Below are positions 1 to 12,719 of a stretch of 64,000 bases of DNA, in pieces; positions within the stretch are counted from its first letter, which is position 1, and each line of letters opens with the position of its first letter. The notes below the pieces were generated by a model. That model was not told where the DNA came from. It was given only the letters and a program-made list of their open reading frames with translations, and ran no database searches. Location: the NCBI RefSeq assembly GCF_014211915.1, contig NZ_CP060040.1, positions 1,240,001-1,304,000 of the forward strand. The letters run 5' to 3'. The position numbers and the translations under genes were made by a program. This stretch comes from Burkholderia cenocepacia (GTDB taxonomy: Bacteria > Pseudomonadota > Gammaproteobacteria > Burkholderiales > Burkholderiaceae).

Positions 1-153
1 CGAATGCGCGCCGTGTGTACCGTTTCCTGCGGGCTTGTGCAGATATGTGCGACACCGACGACCTGAACCGACACCCGGCATCCGCCCGCCGAACCCCGCC
101 CGGCAAGGCCCGCTCCGCCATGCAGCCGCGCCTCCCGTCTTTCGCACCGCCAA

Positions 154-175
154 GTCTTATATAAGACATAAGACA
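154..175. promoter_or_regulatory. Palindromic operator upstream of acnB
   Basis: A perfect 14-bp palindrome GTCTTATATAAGAC lies at 154-167 and the half-site ATAAGAC is repeated immediately after it (about 168-174). The pair ends one or two bases before the -35 box of acnB, a usual place for a regulator contacting RNA polymerase. The binding protein is unknown; a GntR-type regulator of TCA-cycle genes is a guess from motif style. Confidence 0.5.
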
Positions 176-176
176 T

Positions 177-205
177 TTGACGTTCCACCTCATTGAGATT
201 AGAAT
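177..205 (+). promoter_or_regulatory. Sigma-70 type promoter of acnB
   Basis: TTGACG at 177-182 and TAGAAT at 200-205 are separated by 17 bp, close to the housekeeping consensus. The predicted transcription start near 212 gives a leader of about 74 nt before the acnB ATG. Confidence 0.6.
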
Positions 206-285
206 CCCGCTCAAAGCAGTGCCTGGAAAAGCCCCGGAGTGCCGGCAAGGCCTTCCCCTCCAACGCAATATCAGCAGGTCTCCCC

Positions 286-2871
286 ATGCTTGAAAACTTT
301 CGTGCTCACGTGGCCGCCCGCGCCGCGCTCGGTATTCCTCCCCTGCCGCTGACGGCTCAGCAGACCGCCGAACTGGTCGAATTGCTGACGAACCCGCCGG
401 CCGGCGAAGAGCAGACGCTGCTCGACCTGATCACCCATCGCGTGCCCGCCGGCGTCGACGAAGCCGCCCGCGTGAAGGCCGGCTTCCTGGCCGCCGTCGC
501 GAAAGGCGAGACCGCCTGCCCGCTGATCTCGCGCGAACGCGCGACCGAGCTGCTCGGCACGATGCTCGGCGGCTACAACATCCAGCCGCTGATCGAGCTG
601 CTGTCCGACGAAGCCGTCGCGGCCGTCGCCGCCGACGCGCTGAAGAAAACCCTGCTGATGTTCGACCAGTTCCATGACGTGAAGGAACTCGCCGACAAGG
701 GCAACGCGCACGCGAAGGCCGTGCTGCAGAGCTGGGCCGATGCCGAATGGTTCACGAGCCGTCCGGAAGTGCCGGAAAGCCTGACCATCACCGTGTTCAA
801 GGTCACCGGCGAAACCAACACCGACGACCTGTCGCCGGCACCGGACGCCACCACCCGCCCCGACATCCCGATGCACGCGCTGGCGATGCTGAAGAACGCG
901 CGCCCGGGCATCACGCCGGAAGAAGACGGCAAGCGCGGCCCGGTCAAGTTCATCGAATCGCTGAAGGAAAAGGGTCACCTGGTCGCCTACGTCGGCGACG
1001 TGGTCGGCACCGGCTCCTCGCGCAAGTCGGCCACCAACTCGGTGCTGTGGTTCACCGGCGAAGACATTCCGTTCGTCCCGAACAAGCGCTTCGGCGGCGT
1101 GTGCCTCGGCGGCAAGATCGCCCCGATCTTCTACAACACGATGGAAGACGCCGGCGCGCTGCCGATCGAACTCGACGTGTCGCAGATGAACATGGGCGAC
1201 GTGGTCGAACTGCGCCCGTACGAAGGCAAGGCGCTGAAGGACGGCAAGGTCATCGCCGAATTCCAGGTGAAGTCCGACGTGCTGTTCGACGAAGTGCGCG
1301 CAGGCGGCCGCATTCCGCTGATCATCGGCCGCGGCCTGACCGCGAAGGCGCGTGAAGCGCTCGGCCTCGCGCCGTCGACGCTGTTCCGCCTGCCGCACCA
1401 GCCGGCCGACAGCGGCAAGGGTTTCTCGCTCGCGCAGAAGATGGTCGGCCGCGCGTGCGGTCTGCCGGAAGGCCAGGGCGTGCGCCCGGGCACGTACTGC
1501 GAACCGAAGATGACCTCGGTCGGCTCGCAGGACACCACGGGGCCGATGACCCGCGACGAACTGAAGGATCTGGCCTGCCTCGGCTTCTCGGCCGACCTCG
1601 TGATGCAGTCGTTCTGCCACACCGCCGCTTATCCGAAGCCGGTCGACGTGAAGACGCACCAGACGCTGCCGAACTTCATCAGCACGCGTGGCGGCATCGC
1701 GCTGCGCCCGGGAGACGGCGTGATCCACTCGTGGCTGAACCGCATGCTGCTGCCCGACACCGTCGGCACCGGCGGCGATTCGCACACCCGCTTCCCGATC
1801 GGCATCAGCTTCCCGGCAGGCTCGGGCCTGGTCGCATTCGCGGCCGCCACCGGCACGATGCCGCTGGACATGCCGGAATCGGTGCTGGTCCGCTTCAAGG
1901 GCAAGATGCAGCCGGGCGTCACGCTGCGTGACCTCGTCAACGCGATTCCGCTGTACGCGATCAAGCAAGGCATGCTGACGGTCGCCAAGCAGGGCAAGAA
2001 GAACATCTTCTCGGGCCGCATTCTCGAAATCGAAGGCCTGCCGGACCTGAAGGTCGAGCAAGCGTTCGAGCTGTCGGATGCGTCCGCCGAACGTTCGGCT
2101 GCCGGTTGCACGGTGCACCTGAACAAGGAACCGATCATCGAGTACCTGAACAGCAACGTCACGCTGCTCAAGTGGATGATCGCGCAGGGCTACCAGGACC
2201 CGCGCAGCCTGCAACGCCGCATCGCGGCGATGGAACAGTGGCTGGCCGACCCGCAACTGCTGTCGCCGGATGCCGACGCCGAATACGCGGCCGTCATCGA
2301 GATCGACCTCGCCGACATCCACGAGCCGATCGTTGCATGCCCGAACGACCCGGACGACGTGAAGACGCTGTCCGACGTCGCCGGCGCGAAGATCGACGAA
2401 GTGTTCATCGGCTCGTGCATGACCAACATCGGTCACTTCCGTGCCGCGTCGAAGCTGCTCGAAGGCAAGCGCGACATTCCGGTCAAGCTGTGGGTCGCGC
2501 CGCCGACCAAGATGGACCAGAAGCAGCTGACGGAAGAAGGCCACTACGGCGTGTTCGGCACGGCCGGCGCACGAACCGAAATGCCGGGCTGCTCGCTGTG
2601 CATGGGTAACCAGGCCCAGGTGCGCGAAGGCGCGACGGTCATGTCGACGTCGACCCGCAACTTCCCGAACCGTCTCGGCAAGAACACGAACGTGTACCTC
2701 GGCTCCGCTGAACTGGCGGCGATCTGCTCGCGTCTGGGCAAGATCCCGACCAAGGAAGAGTACATGGCCGACATGGGCGTGCTCACCGCGAACGGCGACA
2801 AGATCTACCAGTACATGAACTTCGACCAGATCGAGGACTTCAAGGAAGTCGCCGACACCGTGCAGGTATAA
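286..2871 (+). CDS. acnB: Aconitate hydratase B
   Basis: Bifunctional aconitase B / 2-methylisocitrate dehydratase of the TCA cycle; cytoplasmic [4Fe-4S] enzyme. The 861-residue protein from the ATG at 286 has the AcnB layout: N-terminal HEAT-like domain, swivel domain with the [13 protein letters not shown] stretch, then the catalytic domains. The cluster ligands are visible as Cys711 (GSCMTN) and Cys769/Cys772 (GCSLCMG), almost the same numbers as in E. coli AcnB. The open frame extends upstream to 193, but that part lacks AcnB character and would start before the predicted transcription start. Monocistronic, with its own promoter and terminator. Confidence 0.97.
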   Translation: MLENFRAHVAARAALGIPPLPLTAQQTAELVELLTNPPAGEEQTLLDLITHRVPAGVDEAARVKAGFLAAVAKGETACPLISRERATELLGTMLGGYNIQPLIELLSDEAVAAVAADALKKTLLMFDQFHDVKELADKGNAHAKAVLQSWADAEWFTSRPEVPESLTITVFKVTGETNTDDLSPAPDATTRPDIPMHALAMLKNARPGITPEEDGKRGPVKFIESLKEKGHLVAYVGDVVGTGSSRKSATNSVLWFTGEDIPFVPNKRFGGVCLGGKIAPIFYNTMEDAGALPIELDVSQMNMGDVVELRPYEGKALKDGKVIAEFQVKSDVLFDEVRAGGRIPLIIGRGLTAKAREALGLAPSTLFRLPHQPADSGKGFSLAQKMVGRACGLPEGQGVRPGTYCEPKMTSVGSQDTTGPMTRDELKDLACLGFSADLVMQSFCHTAAYPKPVDVKTHQTLPNFISTRGGIALRPGDGVIHSWLNRMLLPDTVGTGGDSHTRFPIGISFPAGSGLVAFAAATGTMPLDMPESVLVRFKGKMQPGVTLRDLVNAIPLYAIKQGMLTVAKQGKKNIFSGRILEIEGLPDLKVEQAFELSDASAERSAAGCTVHLNKEPIIEYLNSNVTLLKWMIAQGYQDPRSLQRRIAAMEQWLADPQLLSPDADAEYAAVIEIDLADIHEPIVACPNDPDDVKTLSDVAGAKIDEVFIGSCMTNIGHFRAASKLLEGKRDIPVKLWVAPPTKMDQKQLTEEGHYGVFGTAGARTEMPGCSLCMGNQAQVREGATVMSTSTRNFPNRLGKNTNVYLGSAELAAICSRLGKIPTKEEYMADMGVLTANGDKIYQYMNFDQIEDFKEVADTVQV

Positions 2872-2919
2872 GCACGCAGTCGGGCTGCGGCGGGTGGTCC
2901 ACGTCGCAGCGCACCGAAA

Positions 2920-2954
2920 GGCGCCGCGGGCCGAATGGCCGCGGCGCCTTTTTT
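2920..2954 (+). terminator. Intrinsic terminator after acnB
   Basis: A perfect 10-bp GC stem (GGCGCCGCGG at 2920-2929 with CCGCGGCGCC at 2939-2948) and a 9-nt loop is followed by a run of six T. It lies 48 bp after the acnB stop codon. Confidence 0.85.
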
Positions 2955-3018
2955 ATGCGGGGTGGAAAGGATGGTGCGATCGCCGCTACACGATACTCAT
3001 GCGGCGCCGCCGCCCGGC

Positions 3019-3420
3019 TCACGATGGATCGCGCCGGATCACCAGTTCGTTGAAGCCGGTGCCCGCATCGGGCTCGCGCGAGAAACGATGCGCGGGCAGC
3101 AGCGCGAGCAGGATCTCGGCCGTCGTGCGCACCACGCAGCCGCGTGCGACATGGCCGCCCGTCACGTGGCCGTCCGCATCCGAGACCGACATATGCAGAT
3201 GCGCGCCGTCCGGCGACACCGAGCCGGCCAGCGTCAGGATTTCGAGATCGCCGCGCAGTTCGGTCGGCTCGTCGACGCCGGCGAAGCGCAACTGCGCGAC
3301 GCTCAGGCTGCCGATGCCCTGGATCACGAAGGCCGCGTGCGCTTCGTGCCGATGTAGCGCTGCCTCGATGGCGCCGCGCAGATCGTCGCCGGGGGAAAGA
3401 CGCAAAGGATGGGCTTGCAT
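3019..3420 (-). CDS. PPC/DUF296 domain protein
   Basis: A 133-residue single-domain protein of the PPC (plants and prokaryotes conserved, DUF296) family. The family signature is present: an early GIGS motif (about residues 35-38), a central His-x-His in AHLHMSVSD and a following GGH. Prokaryotic members are small, trimeric and of unknown function; the plant relatives carry AT-hooks, which are absent here. It converges on acnB and no partner gene suggests a role. Confidence 0.75.
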   Translation of the reverse strand: MQAHPLRLSPGDDLRGAIEAALHRHEAHAAFVIQGIGSLSVAQLRFAGVDEPTELRGDLEILTLAGSVSPDGAHLHMSVSDADGHVTGGHVARGCVVRTTAEILLALLPAHRFSREPDAGTGFNELVIRRDPS

Positions 3421-3494
3421 GGTCGAGATCCTGTGGGTCGATCGGGGTATCGACCAAGCGTACGTTCGCCCGGCGAATCCGGCAAGTCGGCCAT

Positions 3495-4046
3495 TTACGC
3501 GCCGCGATCGCTCGCCAGCAACCCGTACAGCGCGCTGTCCGACACTTCGTCGCCGACGATCCAGCGTTCGCGCAGCAGCCCTTCCCGCACGAAGCCGAGC
3601 CGCTCGAGCAGCCCCGCCGACGCGGCGTTGCGCGGATCGATATCGGCCTCGAGCCGGTTCAGCCGCAGCGTGCCGAAGGCATGGTCGATCAACGCCGACG
3701 CCGCTTCACGCATGTATCCGCCGCGCCAGAACGCGCGCCGCAAGCTGAAGCCGATCTCAGCGCGCCGGCACTGCTCGTTCGCATGGAACAGCGCGCATTC
3801 GCCAAGCGCGTCGCCGGTTTCCCGCAGTTCCAGCACGCAGGTCAGACTCTCCCCGCTCGCGGACGTCTGCACGTTGCGCGCGACGCGCGCCTCGGCTTGC
3901 TCGATCTGCGTCATCGGCGAGAACGAGAAGTAGCGCATCGCTTCCGCATCGGACCAGATCTCGAAGAAGGCCGGCGCGTCGGCGTCGCGAAGCGGCCGCA
4001 GCACGAGGCGGGAAGTAGTCAGCGTGACGGGTTCGAACAGGGGCAT
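3495..4046 (-). CDS. GNAT family N-acetyltransferase (RimJ/RimL type)
   Basis: A 183-residue acetyltransferase of the RimJ/RimL group. The N-terminus TTSRLVLRPLRDADAPAF and the late NAASAGLLERLGFVREG segment (acetyl-CoA binding and terminal helix) are typical. The start at 4046 (MPLFEPVTL) was preferred to the upstream ATG at 4193, because the extra N-terminal residues overlap a terminator and resemble no GNAT domain. Substrate unknown; members acetylate ribosomal protein N-termini, antibiotics or small amines. Confidence 0.8.
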   Translation of the reverse strand: MPLFEPVTLTTSRLVLRPLRDADAPAFFEIWSDAEAMRYFSFSPMTQIEQAEARVARNVQTSASGESLTCVLELRETGDALGECALFHANEQCRRAEIGFSLRRAFWRGGYMREAASALIDHAFGTLRLNRLEADIDPRNAASAGLLERLGFVREGLLRERWIVGDEVSDSALYGLLASDRGA

Positions 4047-4150
4047 GGAAATCGTCTGACGAAATCGGGACCGTGAATTAGAACACGTCAGCCGTGCGCC
4101 AACAATCGCGCGTACGCTCAGCGCCGCACACCACTGCGGGAGCGCCGCGA

Positions 4151-4185
4151 AACAAAAAGGCCCGGGGAACATCGCCCGAGCCTTT
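4151..4185 (-). terminator. Terminator of the catabolic operon
   Basis: On the minus strand an 11-bp stem with one mismatch (4156-4166 with 4175-4185) is followed by a T-rich tract at 4151-4158. It lies about 30 bp beyond the MFS stop codon and closes the 14-gene operon. Confidence 0.75.
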
Positions 4186-4217
4186 CGGTTCACGCCATCC
4201 GCCGCTGCGGAATATGC

Positions 4218-5618
4218 TTACGCTTCGAGCGCTTCCAGCACCTTCCCCTTCGTCTCGATCCCGACGAAATGCACGGTCACAGCCGCGATCAGCGGCACGA
4301 TGCCGATCAGGTAGAACGCCGGCGCGAGGTTCCCGCCGATGATCGCGTGCGGCACGATCATCGGCGCGGCGAACGACGCGATCTTCAGCCACGCGCTGCC
4401 GAGCCCGCAGCCCGACGCGCGGATGCTCGTCGGATACTGCTCCGGCGTATAGACGTACGCGGTAATGAAGCCCGACGCCATCAGCCCGAGCGACAGCGAG
4501 CAGAACACCGCGACCACATACACCGACGACGCGTGATAGATGCCCGCGAGCGCCAGCGACAGCGCGCACAGCACGAACGACCACACGATCACCGGCTTGC
4601 GGCCGAGCTTGTCGACCAGCAGCGCGGAAGCGAGCGACCCGAGCACGCCCATCACCGACCCGATCACCGCGAGGTTCAGAGCGAGCTGCAGCGGTGCGTG
4701 ATAGAAGTTCTTGTAGATCGTCGGCAGCCACGTCGACAGCCCGTACTGGATGAACCCGCAGGTCGCCCACAACGTCGCCACCGCGAGCGTGCGCTTGCGA
4801 TACGCGGCGCTGAACAGGTCGCTCATCCTGCGCTTCGGATGCTGGCGCACCATCTCGTCGAACGCGGCCACCTGCGTGACCGGCGGCAGCTCGCCGCGCA
4901 CCGAGCCTTCGAACACGCCGACCGCACGCCCGGCTTCCGCGAGCCGCCCGCGCGACGCGAGCCAGCGCGGCGACTCCGGCACGAGGTGCGTGAGCACGAG
5001 CGACAGGATCAGCGGCAGCCCGCCGACGAAGTACATGATCTCCCAGCCGAAGCGCGGCACGAGCCACGCGCCGAGCGCCATCGACACGAGCAGGCCGATC
5101 GGGAACACGATCTCGTACAGCAGCACGAAGCGGCCGCGGCCGTGTGCCCGCGTGATCTCGTTGATGTACGTCGCGGCGACCGGCAACTCGCCGCCCAGCC
5201 CGAGCCCCTGCAGGATTCGTAGCAGCACGAACACCTCGAAGGTCGGCGCGAAGCCGCACGCGATGCTCGTGATGCCGATCACGGCCGAGCTCCACGCGAT
5301 CGCCTTCACGCGGCCGTGCTTTTCGGCGAGTGCGGGAAACAGGAATGCGCCGATCAGCTGGCCGATCGCGCCGGACGCGATCAGCATGCCGATCTGCGTC
5401 GGCGACAGCCCCCATTTGTGAATCAGCAGCGGCAGCGTCGCCGCGATCGTGATCACGTCGAAGCCGTCGAAGAACGTCGCGGTGCCGATCAGCACGCGTG
5501 CGCGGATCTGCATCGCGTTGGCCGGAAGCCGCTCGAGCCGCGCGATGATCGCGCCAGGCGTGGAGGCGGCAGCTTCCGTCGCGGCCCTGCCGGCCACGAC
5601 GTTGTCGAAAGTGCTCAT
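4218..5618 (-). CDS. MFS transporter, aromatic-acid/sugar-porter type
   Basis: A 466-residue, 12-helix major facilitator protein; last gene of the catabolic operon. The opening RARVLIGTATFFDGFDVI, with an Asp in helix 1, is typical of the aromatic acid:H+ symporter and related sugar-porter groups. A cytoplasmic loop-2 motif (LAEKHGRVKAI) and its C-half counterpart (VDKLGRKPVI) are present. The ATG at 5618 has a purine-rich ribosome-binding site; the longer frame to 5723 lacks transporter-like residues. It most likely imports the operon's substrate, whose identity is unknown. Confidence 0.9.
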   Translation of the reverse strand: MSTFDNVVAGRAATEAAASTPGAIIARLERLPANAMQIRARVLIGTATFFDGFDVITIAATLPLLIHKWGLSPTQIGMLIASGAIGQLIGAFLFPALAEKHGRVKAIAWSSAVIGITSIACGFAPTFEVFVLLRILQGLGLGGELPVAATYINEITRAHGRGRFVLLYEIVFPIGLLVSMALGAWLVPRFGWEIMYFVGGLPLILSLVLTHLVPESPRWLASRGRLAEAGRAVGVFEGSVRGELPPVTQVAAFDEMVRQHPKRRMSDLFSAAYRKRTLAVATLWATCGFIQYGLSTWLPTIYKNFYHAPLQLALNLAVIGSVMGVLGSLASALLVDKLGRKPVIVWSFVLCALSLALAGIYHASSVYVVAVFCSLSLGLMASGFITAYVYTPEQYPTSIRASGCGLGSAWLKIASFAAPMIVPHAIIGGNLAPAFYLIGIVPLIAAVTVHFVGIETKGKVLEALEA

Positions 5619-5656
5619 GCGGGGGATCTCCTGGATCTCTTTCCGGGTTGGGCCGG

Positions 5657-6901
5657 TCAGGCAAGCGCTTGGGTCGTGTCTGCCAGGGCTTCCGTATCCA
5701 CCGCCCGGCCCTGGTTCATCCACTTGCGCGCGAGCTTCAGCTCACGCGCGTTGTTCACGGCGATGACACCTCTCACATGCCCGTCGCCGACAAAAAACAG
5801 CGTCGCACGACGCGCGGCGAGATCGCCGCGCACGACGAGCTGCGCATCGGCCGGCAGATCACCGAGGATCTGCAGGTTCACGTCGTACTGATCGGACCAG
5901 AACCACGGAATCTCCGCGTACGGTGCACGCACGCCGAGCACGGCCTTCGCCGCCGCGATCGCCTGGTTCTGCGCGTTGGCCCACGATTCGAGCCGCACGC
6001 GCCGCTTCAGCCAGCCGTTGTGATGGTTCGCGACGTCGCCGCACGCGAAGATCGCCGGGTCGCTCGTTGCGCCGTATTCGTCGACGACGATGCCGTCGTC
6101 GACCGCGAGCCCCGCGTCGCTCGCGAGCGATGCATTGAGCGCGAGGCCGATGCCGGCCACCGCGAAATCGGCGTCGATCGTCGTGCCGTCGGCGAGCGTC
6201 GCCCGCACCTTCGACGCGTCGTCCGGTTGCGCATCGAGCGATTCGAGTGCCGCGCCCAGTCGCACGTCGACACCGTTCGAACGATGCAGGTCGAGCAGGA
6301 AGTCGGACACGATCTGCGGCACCGAGCGGCCGCACAGGCGCGGCGCGCCTTCGACCACGGTTGCATCCACACCGAGCTTGCGCGCGGTCGCCGCGACTTC
6401 GAGGCCGATCCAGCCACCGCCTATCACGAGCACGCGCCGGCTCGCGCGCAGCTTCTCGCCGAGCGCGGCCGCTTCGTCGAGCGTACGCAGGTAATGCAGG
6501 TGCGGCGTCTTGACGAGCGCATCGGGCAAGCGGCGCGACGTGCCGCCGGTCGCGATCACGAGCCGGTCGTATTCGATCTCGCGGCCGCTTTCGGTCTTCA
6601 CCACGCGGCGCGTGCGATCGATCGACGCCGCGCGTTCCGGCTGCCACGCTTCGACATTCAGCGCGTCGAATTCGTCGGGGCGCACGACGCGCACCGTTTC
6701 GATGTCCGCGTCGCCGGCCAGCACGGCCTTCGACAACGGCGGGCGCTCGTACGGCAGATGCGGCTCGTCTGCGATCATCACGAGGCGACCCGCGAAGCCT
6801 TCGGCGCGCAGCGTCTTCAGCACCCAACCGGCCGCCTGACCGCCGCCGATCACGACGACCGTGCCCGGCGCGGGCTGCTCCTGTGTGTTTGCTTCGCTCA
6901 C
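5657..6901 (-). CDS. FAD-dependent ferredoxin reductase of the Rieske oxygenase system
   Basis: A 414-residue NAD(P)H:ferredoxin reductase that passes electrons through the Rieske ferredoxin (17269-17586) to the oxygenase. Visible features are the N-terminal FAD motif (GGGQAAG, about residues 17-23), the second nucleotide motif GGGWIGLE near residue 160, the FACGDVA FAD motif near 290 and a C-terminal reductase domain. The start is the GTG at 6901, whose bases overlap the stop of the dioxygenase gene as GTGA (4 nt), implying translational coupling. Confidence 0.92.
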   Translation of the reverse strand: MSEANTQEQPAPGTVVVIGGGQAAGWVLKTLRAEGFAGRLVMIADEPHLPYERPPLSKAVLAGDADIETVRVVRPDEFDALNVEAWQPERAASIDRTRRVVKTESGREIEYDRLVIATGGTSRRLPDALVKTPHLHYLRTLDEAAALGEKLRASRRVLVIGGGWIGLEVAATARKLGVDATVVEGAPRLCGRSVPQIVSDFLLDLHRSNGVDVRLGAALESLDAQPDDASKVRATLADGTTIDADFAVAGIGLALNASLASDAGLAVDDGIVVDEYGATSDPAIFACGDVANHHNGWLKRRVRLESWANAQNQAIAAAKAVLGVRAPYAEIPWFWSDQYDVNLQILGDLPADAQLVVRGDLAARRATLFFVGDGHVRGVIAVNNARELKLARKWMNQGRAVDTEALADTTQALA

Positions 6902-7860
6902 GATTTGCGCTCCGTCATGAACTTGCCTTCCGGCGCCTTCGCGTTCTTCTGCCGCCGCGTGTTGCCGTCGAGGCCGCCGTCGACCGCCCATTCGGCGAAT
7001 ACGGTCGGGCCAGGTTCGAATTCGCGTGGCTGCCATTCGGGCGTCAGCACGTCTTCGTCCGCGTAGTACTCGATCAGCGCGCCGGCCGGATTCCGGAAGT
7101 ACCAGAAGTACGCGGACGACACCGGATGACGCCCCGGGCCGAGCTGCGTTTCCCAGCCGCAGCGGTCGATGTGCATGCCGCCGCCGAACACTTCGTGGAT
7201 GTCGCGCACGGTGAACGCGACGTGGTTCAGGCCACGCTTGGCCGTAGGCAGCGCGAGCAGGAACAGGTCGTGATGGCCACCGTGCGGCGCGCAGCGCATG
7301 AATGCGCCTCGGCCCGGATAACGATCCGACGTCTCGAAGCCGAGCAGTTCGTGATAGAACGTTTCCTGCGCGTCGAGGCAGTTCGTGAAGAACACCACGT
7401 GCCCGACTTCGACCGGCTCGGCGCGCGCATAGATCGGGCTCGGCTGGTCGACGCGCAGCGTCTGGCCCCACACGTTCGACGGCGAGCCGGTGATGCCGAG
7501 TGCACGCTTGCGCGTCACTTCGATACGGATCGCCATCCCGTTCGGGTCGATACAGCCGACCGCATCGTCCTGCGCGTAATAGCCGGGCTGGCCGGCCAGC
7601 TTCGTGCGCAGGTCATCGAGTTCGCGCGGCGTCGCGACGCCCCACGTGACTTCACGCAGCGTCGGGCCCGCCTCGAATGCGGGCGGCAGCGACGGATCGT
7701 CGGCTTTCACGATCAGCACGGTACAGCCGTTCAGCGTCTCGAAACGCGCCCGCGTGTCGTCGTGCGCGACTTCCTTCAAACCCCAGTCGGCGAAAAAACG
7801 CCGGCAGGTGGCCAGATCGTCGACACCGTACGTGATCTGCTCGATTCCCAAGATGCTCAT
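6898..7860 (-). CDS. Extradiol-type VOC dioxygenase
   Basis: A 320-residue two-domain vicinal-oxygen-chelate protein like catechol 2,3-dioxygenase / 2,3-dihydroxybiphenyl dioxygenase (BphC). The N-terminal VOC module (about residues 4-115) looks degenerate. The C-terminal module (about 150-285) carries the expected metal ligands: His in EVGHVVFF, His in LNHVAFTV and Glu in LIEYYAD. It should open an aromatic diol beside the hydroxyls, probably the ring-cleavage step of this operon. Ring substrate and exact regiochemistry cannot be told. Confidence 0.85.
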   Translation of the reverse strand: MSILGIEQITYGVDDLATCRRFFADWGLKEVAHDDTRARFETLNGCTVLIVKADDPSLPPAFEAGPTLREVTWGVATPRELDDLRTKLAGQPGYYAQDDAVGCIDPNGMAIRIEVTRKRALGITGSPSNVWGQTLRVDQPSPIYARAEPVEVGHVVFFTNCLDAQETFYHELLGFETSDRYPGRGAFMRCAPHGGHHDLFLLALPTAKRGLNHVAFTVRDIHEVFGGGMHIDRCGWETQLGPGRHPVSSAYFWYFRNPAGALIEYYADEDVLTPEWQPREFEPGPTVFAEWAVDGGLDGNTRRQKNAKAPEGKFMTERKS

Positions 7861-7878
7861 TGCGTCATTCCCCTTCGC

Positions 7879-9369
7879 TCAGTTCGCCCACGGCAGCGGC
7901 GCGTCGTTCAAGCCCCAGTAGAGGCTCTTCTGCTGCATGTATTCGCGGATGCCGAGACGCCCCTTCTCGCGGCCCATCCCGCTCTCCTTCCAGCCCGAGA
8001 ACGGCGTGGAGATCGAAAACAGCTTGTACGTGTTGATCCAGACGGTGCCCGTCTCCAGCGCCCGCGCGATGCGCCATGCGCGCTTGTAGTCGCGTGTCCA
8101 GATGCCGGCCGCGAGGCCGAACACGCTGTCGTTCGCCTGCGCGATCAGCGACGCCTCGTCGTCGAACGCCATCGCGACCAGCACCGGCCCGAAGATTTCT
8201 TCCTGGCAAATGCGCGCGCTGTTCGGCAAGCCTTCGAGAATCGTCGGCTGATAGAAGAAACCGTGCTCGCGCCCGTCGCCCGACGGCCGCTCGCCACCGC
8301 ACAGCAGCCTGCCGCCCTCTTCCAGCCCGAGCGCGACGTAGCGTTCCACAGATTCGCGATGCTTCGCGGTGATCAGCGGGCCCATCTGCGTGTCGGGCCG
8401 CGTCGGGTCGCCCACGCGCAGCTTGCGTGCGCCGGCCACCAGCCGCTGCATGAATGCGTCGTACACCGCCCGCTGCACGAACAGCCGCGAACCGGCGATG
8501 CAGGCTTCGCCCGACGAGCTGAAGATGCCGTACAGCACGCCGTTGACCGCGTGATCGAGATCGGCGTCGTCGCAGACGATCGTCGGCGACTTGCCGCCGA
8601 GTTCGAGCGACACCGGCATCAGCTTCTCGGCCGCGATGCGCGCGATGCCGCGGCCCACTTCGGTGCCGCCGGTGAACGACACCTTCTTCACGAGCGGATG
8701 ACGCACGAGCACGTCGCCGATCACCGAGCCCTTGCCCGGCAGCACGCTCAGCACGCCCTTCGGCACGCCCGCTTCCTCGCAGATGCGCGCCAGCGCGAGC
8801 GACACGAGCGGCGTGACTTCGGCCGGCTTGAGCACCACCGCGTTGCCGCCGGCCAGCGCCGGCGCGAGCTTCTGCGCATCGGACGCGATCGGCGAATTCC
8901 ACGGCGTGATCGCCGCGATCACGCCGATCGGCTCGTACACGCTCATCGTCAGGTAGTCGCCGCGCGACGGCGTCAGCTCTTCGTCGAGCGTCTCGAGGCA
9001 GGCCGCGAAGTAGCGGAACGTGTTCGCGGCGCTGGCCACCAGCACGCGCGTCTCGCCGATCGGCTTGCCGTTGTCGCGGCGCTGCAGGTTCGCGAGCGCT
9101 TCGTGGCGCTGCATGATCAGGTCGGCGATGCGGTACAGCACCTGCGCGCGCTGGTGCGGCTTCAGGCCGGCCCAGTCGGCGCGACGCCACGCGGCGTCGG
9201 CCGCCACGACGGCGTCGGCCGCGTCTTCCGCGTTCGCCGTCGACACTTCCATGTTCACCGACTGGTCGGCCGGATAGATGCTCGTGTAAGGCGCGCCACG
9301 GCCGCGCCGCCACTCGCCGCCGATCAGGATGCTGCCGTCGGGTACGAGGCTCGTATCGAAAGGAGTCAT
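7879..9369 (-). CDS. Aldehyde dehydrogenase, NAD(P)-dependent
   Basis: A 496-residue aldehyde dehydrogenase with all catalytic residues: Asn157 (TPWNSP), Glu256 (ELGGKSP) and nucleophile Cys290 (SSSGEACIAGS). It resembles hydroxymuconic-semialdehyde and betaine-aldehyde type enzymes. The ATG at 9369 follows an AGGAG-type site and starts at the usual N-terminal length. It probably oxidises an aldehyde produced after ring cleavage or by the ThDP decarboxylase-like enzyme encoded just upstream. Precise substrate unknown. Confidence 0.92.
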   Translation of the reverse strand: MTPFDTSLVPDGSILIGGEWRRGRGAPYTSIYPADQSVNMEVSTANAEDAADAVVAADAAWRRADWAGLKPHQRAQVLYRIADLIMQRHEALANLQRRDNGKPIGETRVLVASAANTFRYFAACLETLDEELTPSRGDYLTMSVYEPIGVIAAITPWNSPIASDAQKLAPALAGGNAVVLKPAEVTPLVSLALARICEEAGVPKGVLSVLPGKGSVIGDVLVRHPLVKKVSFTGGTEVGRGIARIAAEKLMPVSLELGGKSPTIVCDDADLDHAVNGVLYGIFSSSGEACIAGSRLFVQRAVYDAFMQRLVAGARKLRVGDPTRPDTQMGPLITAKHRESVERYVALGLEEGGRLLCGGERPSGDGREHGFFYQPTILEGLPNSARICQEEIFGPVLVAMAFDDEASLIAQANDSVFGLAAGIWTRDYKRAWRIARALETGTVWINTYKLFSISTPFSGWKESGMGREKGRLGIREYMQQKSLYWGLNDAPLPWAN

Positions 9370-9441
9370 GTCACAAGTCCCACAAATCTGTCTCTGCACA
9401 TCCGCCCTCGCCGTGGCGCGAGCGGATGCTCGATGGTCCGG

Positions 9442-11921
<2,480 letters not shown>

Positions 11922-11929
<8 letters not shown>

Positions 11930-12719
11930 GGCGTGCAAAGCCTCCAGAAACGTCGATATGGCTGCCCGTCGTGTAGGACGACAGATGCGTTGCGAGATAA
12001 AAAAGTGCCCAGGCGGCCTCGTCAGGCTTGCCGAAGCGATTCAGCGGAATGTGCTTCTTGCGGGCGAGCGCGCCCGTCCAGTCTTCCCAGCTTTCGCCGG
12101 GCTGCGCCTGCGTGTCGTAACGGCGGCGCCACTGTCCCGACTCGACGATGCCGATCAGGATCGAGTTCACGCGGATGCGCTGCGGCGCGAGTTCGGTCGC
12201 GAGCGACTTCACGAGGCTCAGCACGCCCGCGCGCGCCGACGACGTCGCGACCATGTGCGGCTCCGGCTGCAGCGCGAGCAGCGAGTTCACGCAGGTGATC
12301 GTCGGCGCAGCCGCGTCGCGCAGCAGCGGCAGGAATGCGCGCGTCGGGCGGATGATGCTGAAGTACTTCAGTTCGAGTTCTTCGCGCCAGGCGTCGTCGG
12401 CCGTATCGGCAAAGGTCGACACGCGGCCCTGGCCGGCGTTGTTGACCAGCATGTCGGCGCGGCCGAAGCGGTCGGACACGGCCTGTGCGAAGGCGGTCAC
12501 GTCGGCTTCGTCGAGCACGTCGCAGCGCGCGGCCAGCAGCTGTGCGCCTGCGTACTTGTCGCGCAGCATCGCTTCGGCGCGTGCGAGGCGTTCGTCGTCG
12601 CGGCCACAGATGGCGACCGACGCGCCGGCCTGCAGGAACCGCTCGGCCGTCGCGAGGCCGATGCCGGACGAGCCGCCCGTCACCACCGCCACTTGCCCGG
12701 TCAGATCGATCTGGATCAT
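11922..12719 (-). CDS. SDR-family protein lacking the YxxxK catalytic pair
   Basis: A 265-residue short-chain dehydrogenase fold with a complete cofactor motif TGGSSGIG (residues 14-21), NNAG (93-96) and a C-terminal substrate lid. Ser146 aligns with the catalytic Ser, but at the usual Tyr-x-x-x-Lys position the protein reads T159-S-S-A-R163. Tyr is replaced by Thr and Lys by Arg. The nucleotide sequence at 12201-12260 gives this reading unambiguously and the frame is intact. It may be a non-catalytic or differently acting member. Its ATG overlaps the IclR stop (ATGA). Confidence 0.85.

Noticed and set aside
271..2544. 757-codon minus-strand open frame opposite acnB
   Set aside because: Arg/Asp/Val-rich composition typical of antisense frames in GC-rich DNA; acnB on the plus strand is certain.
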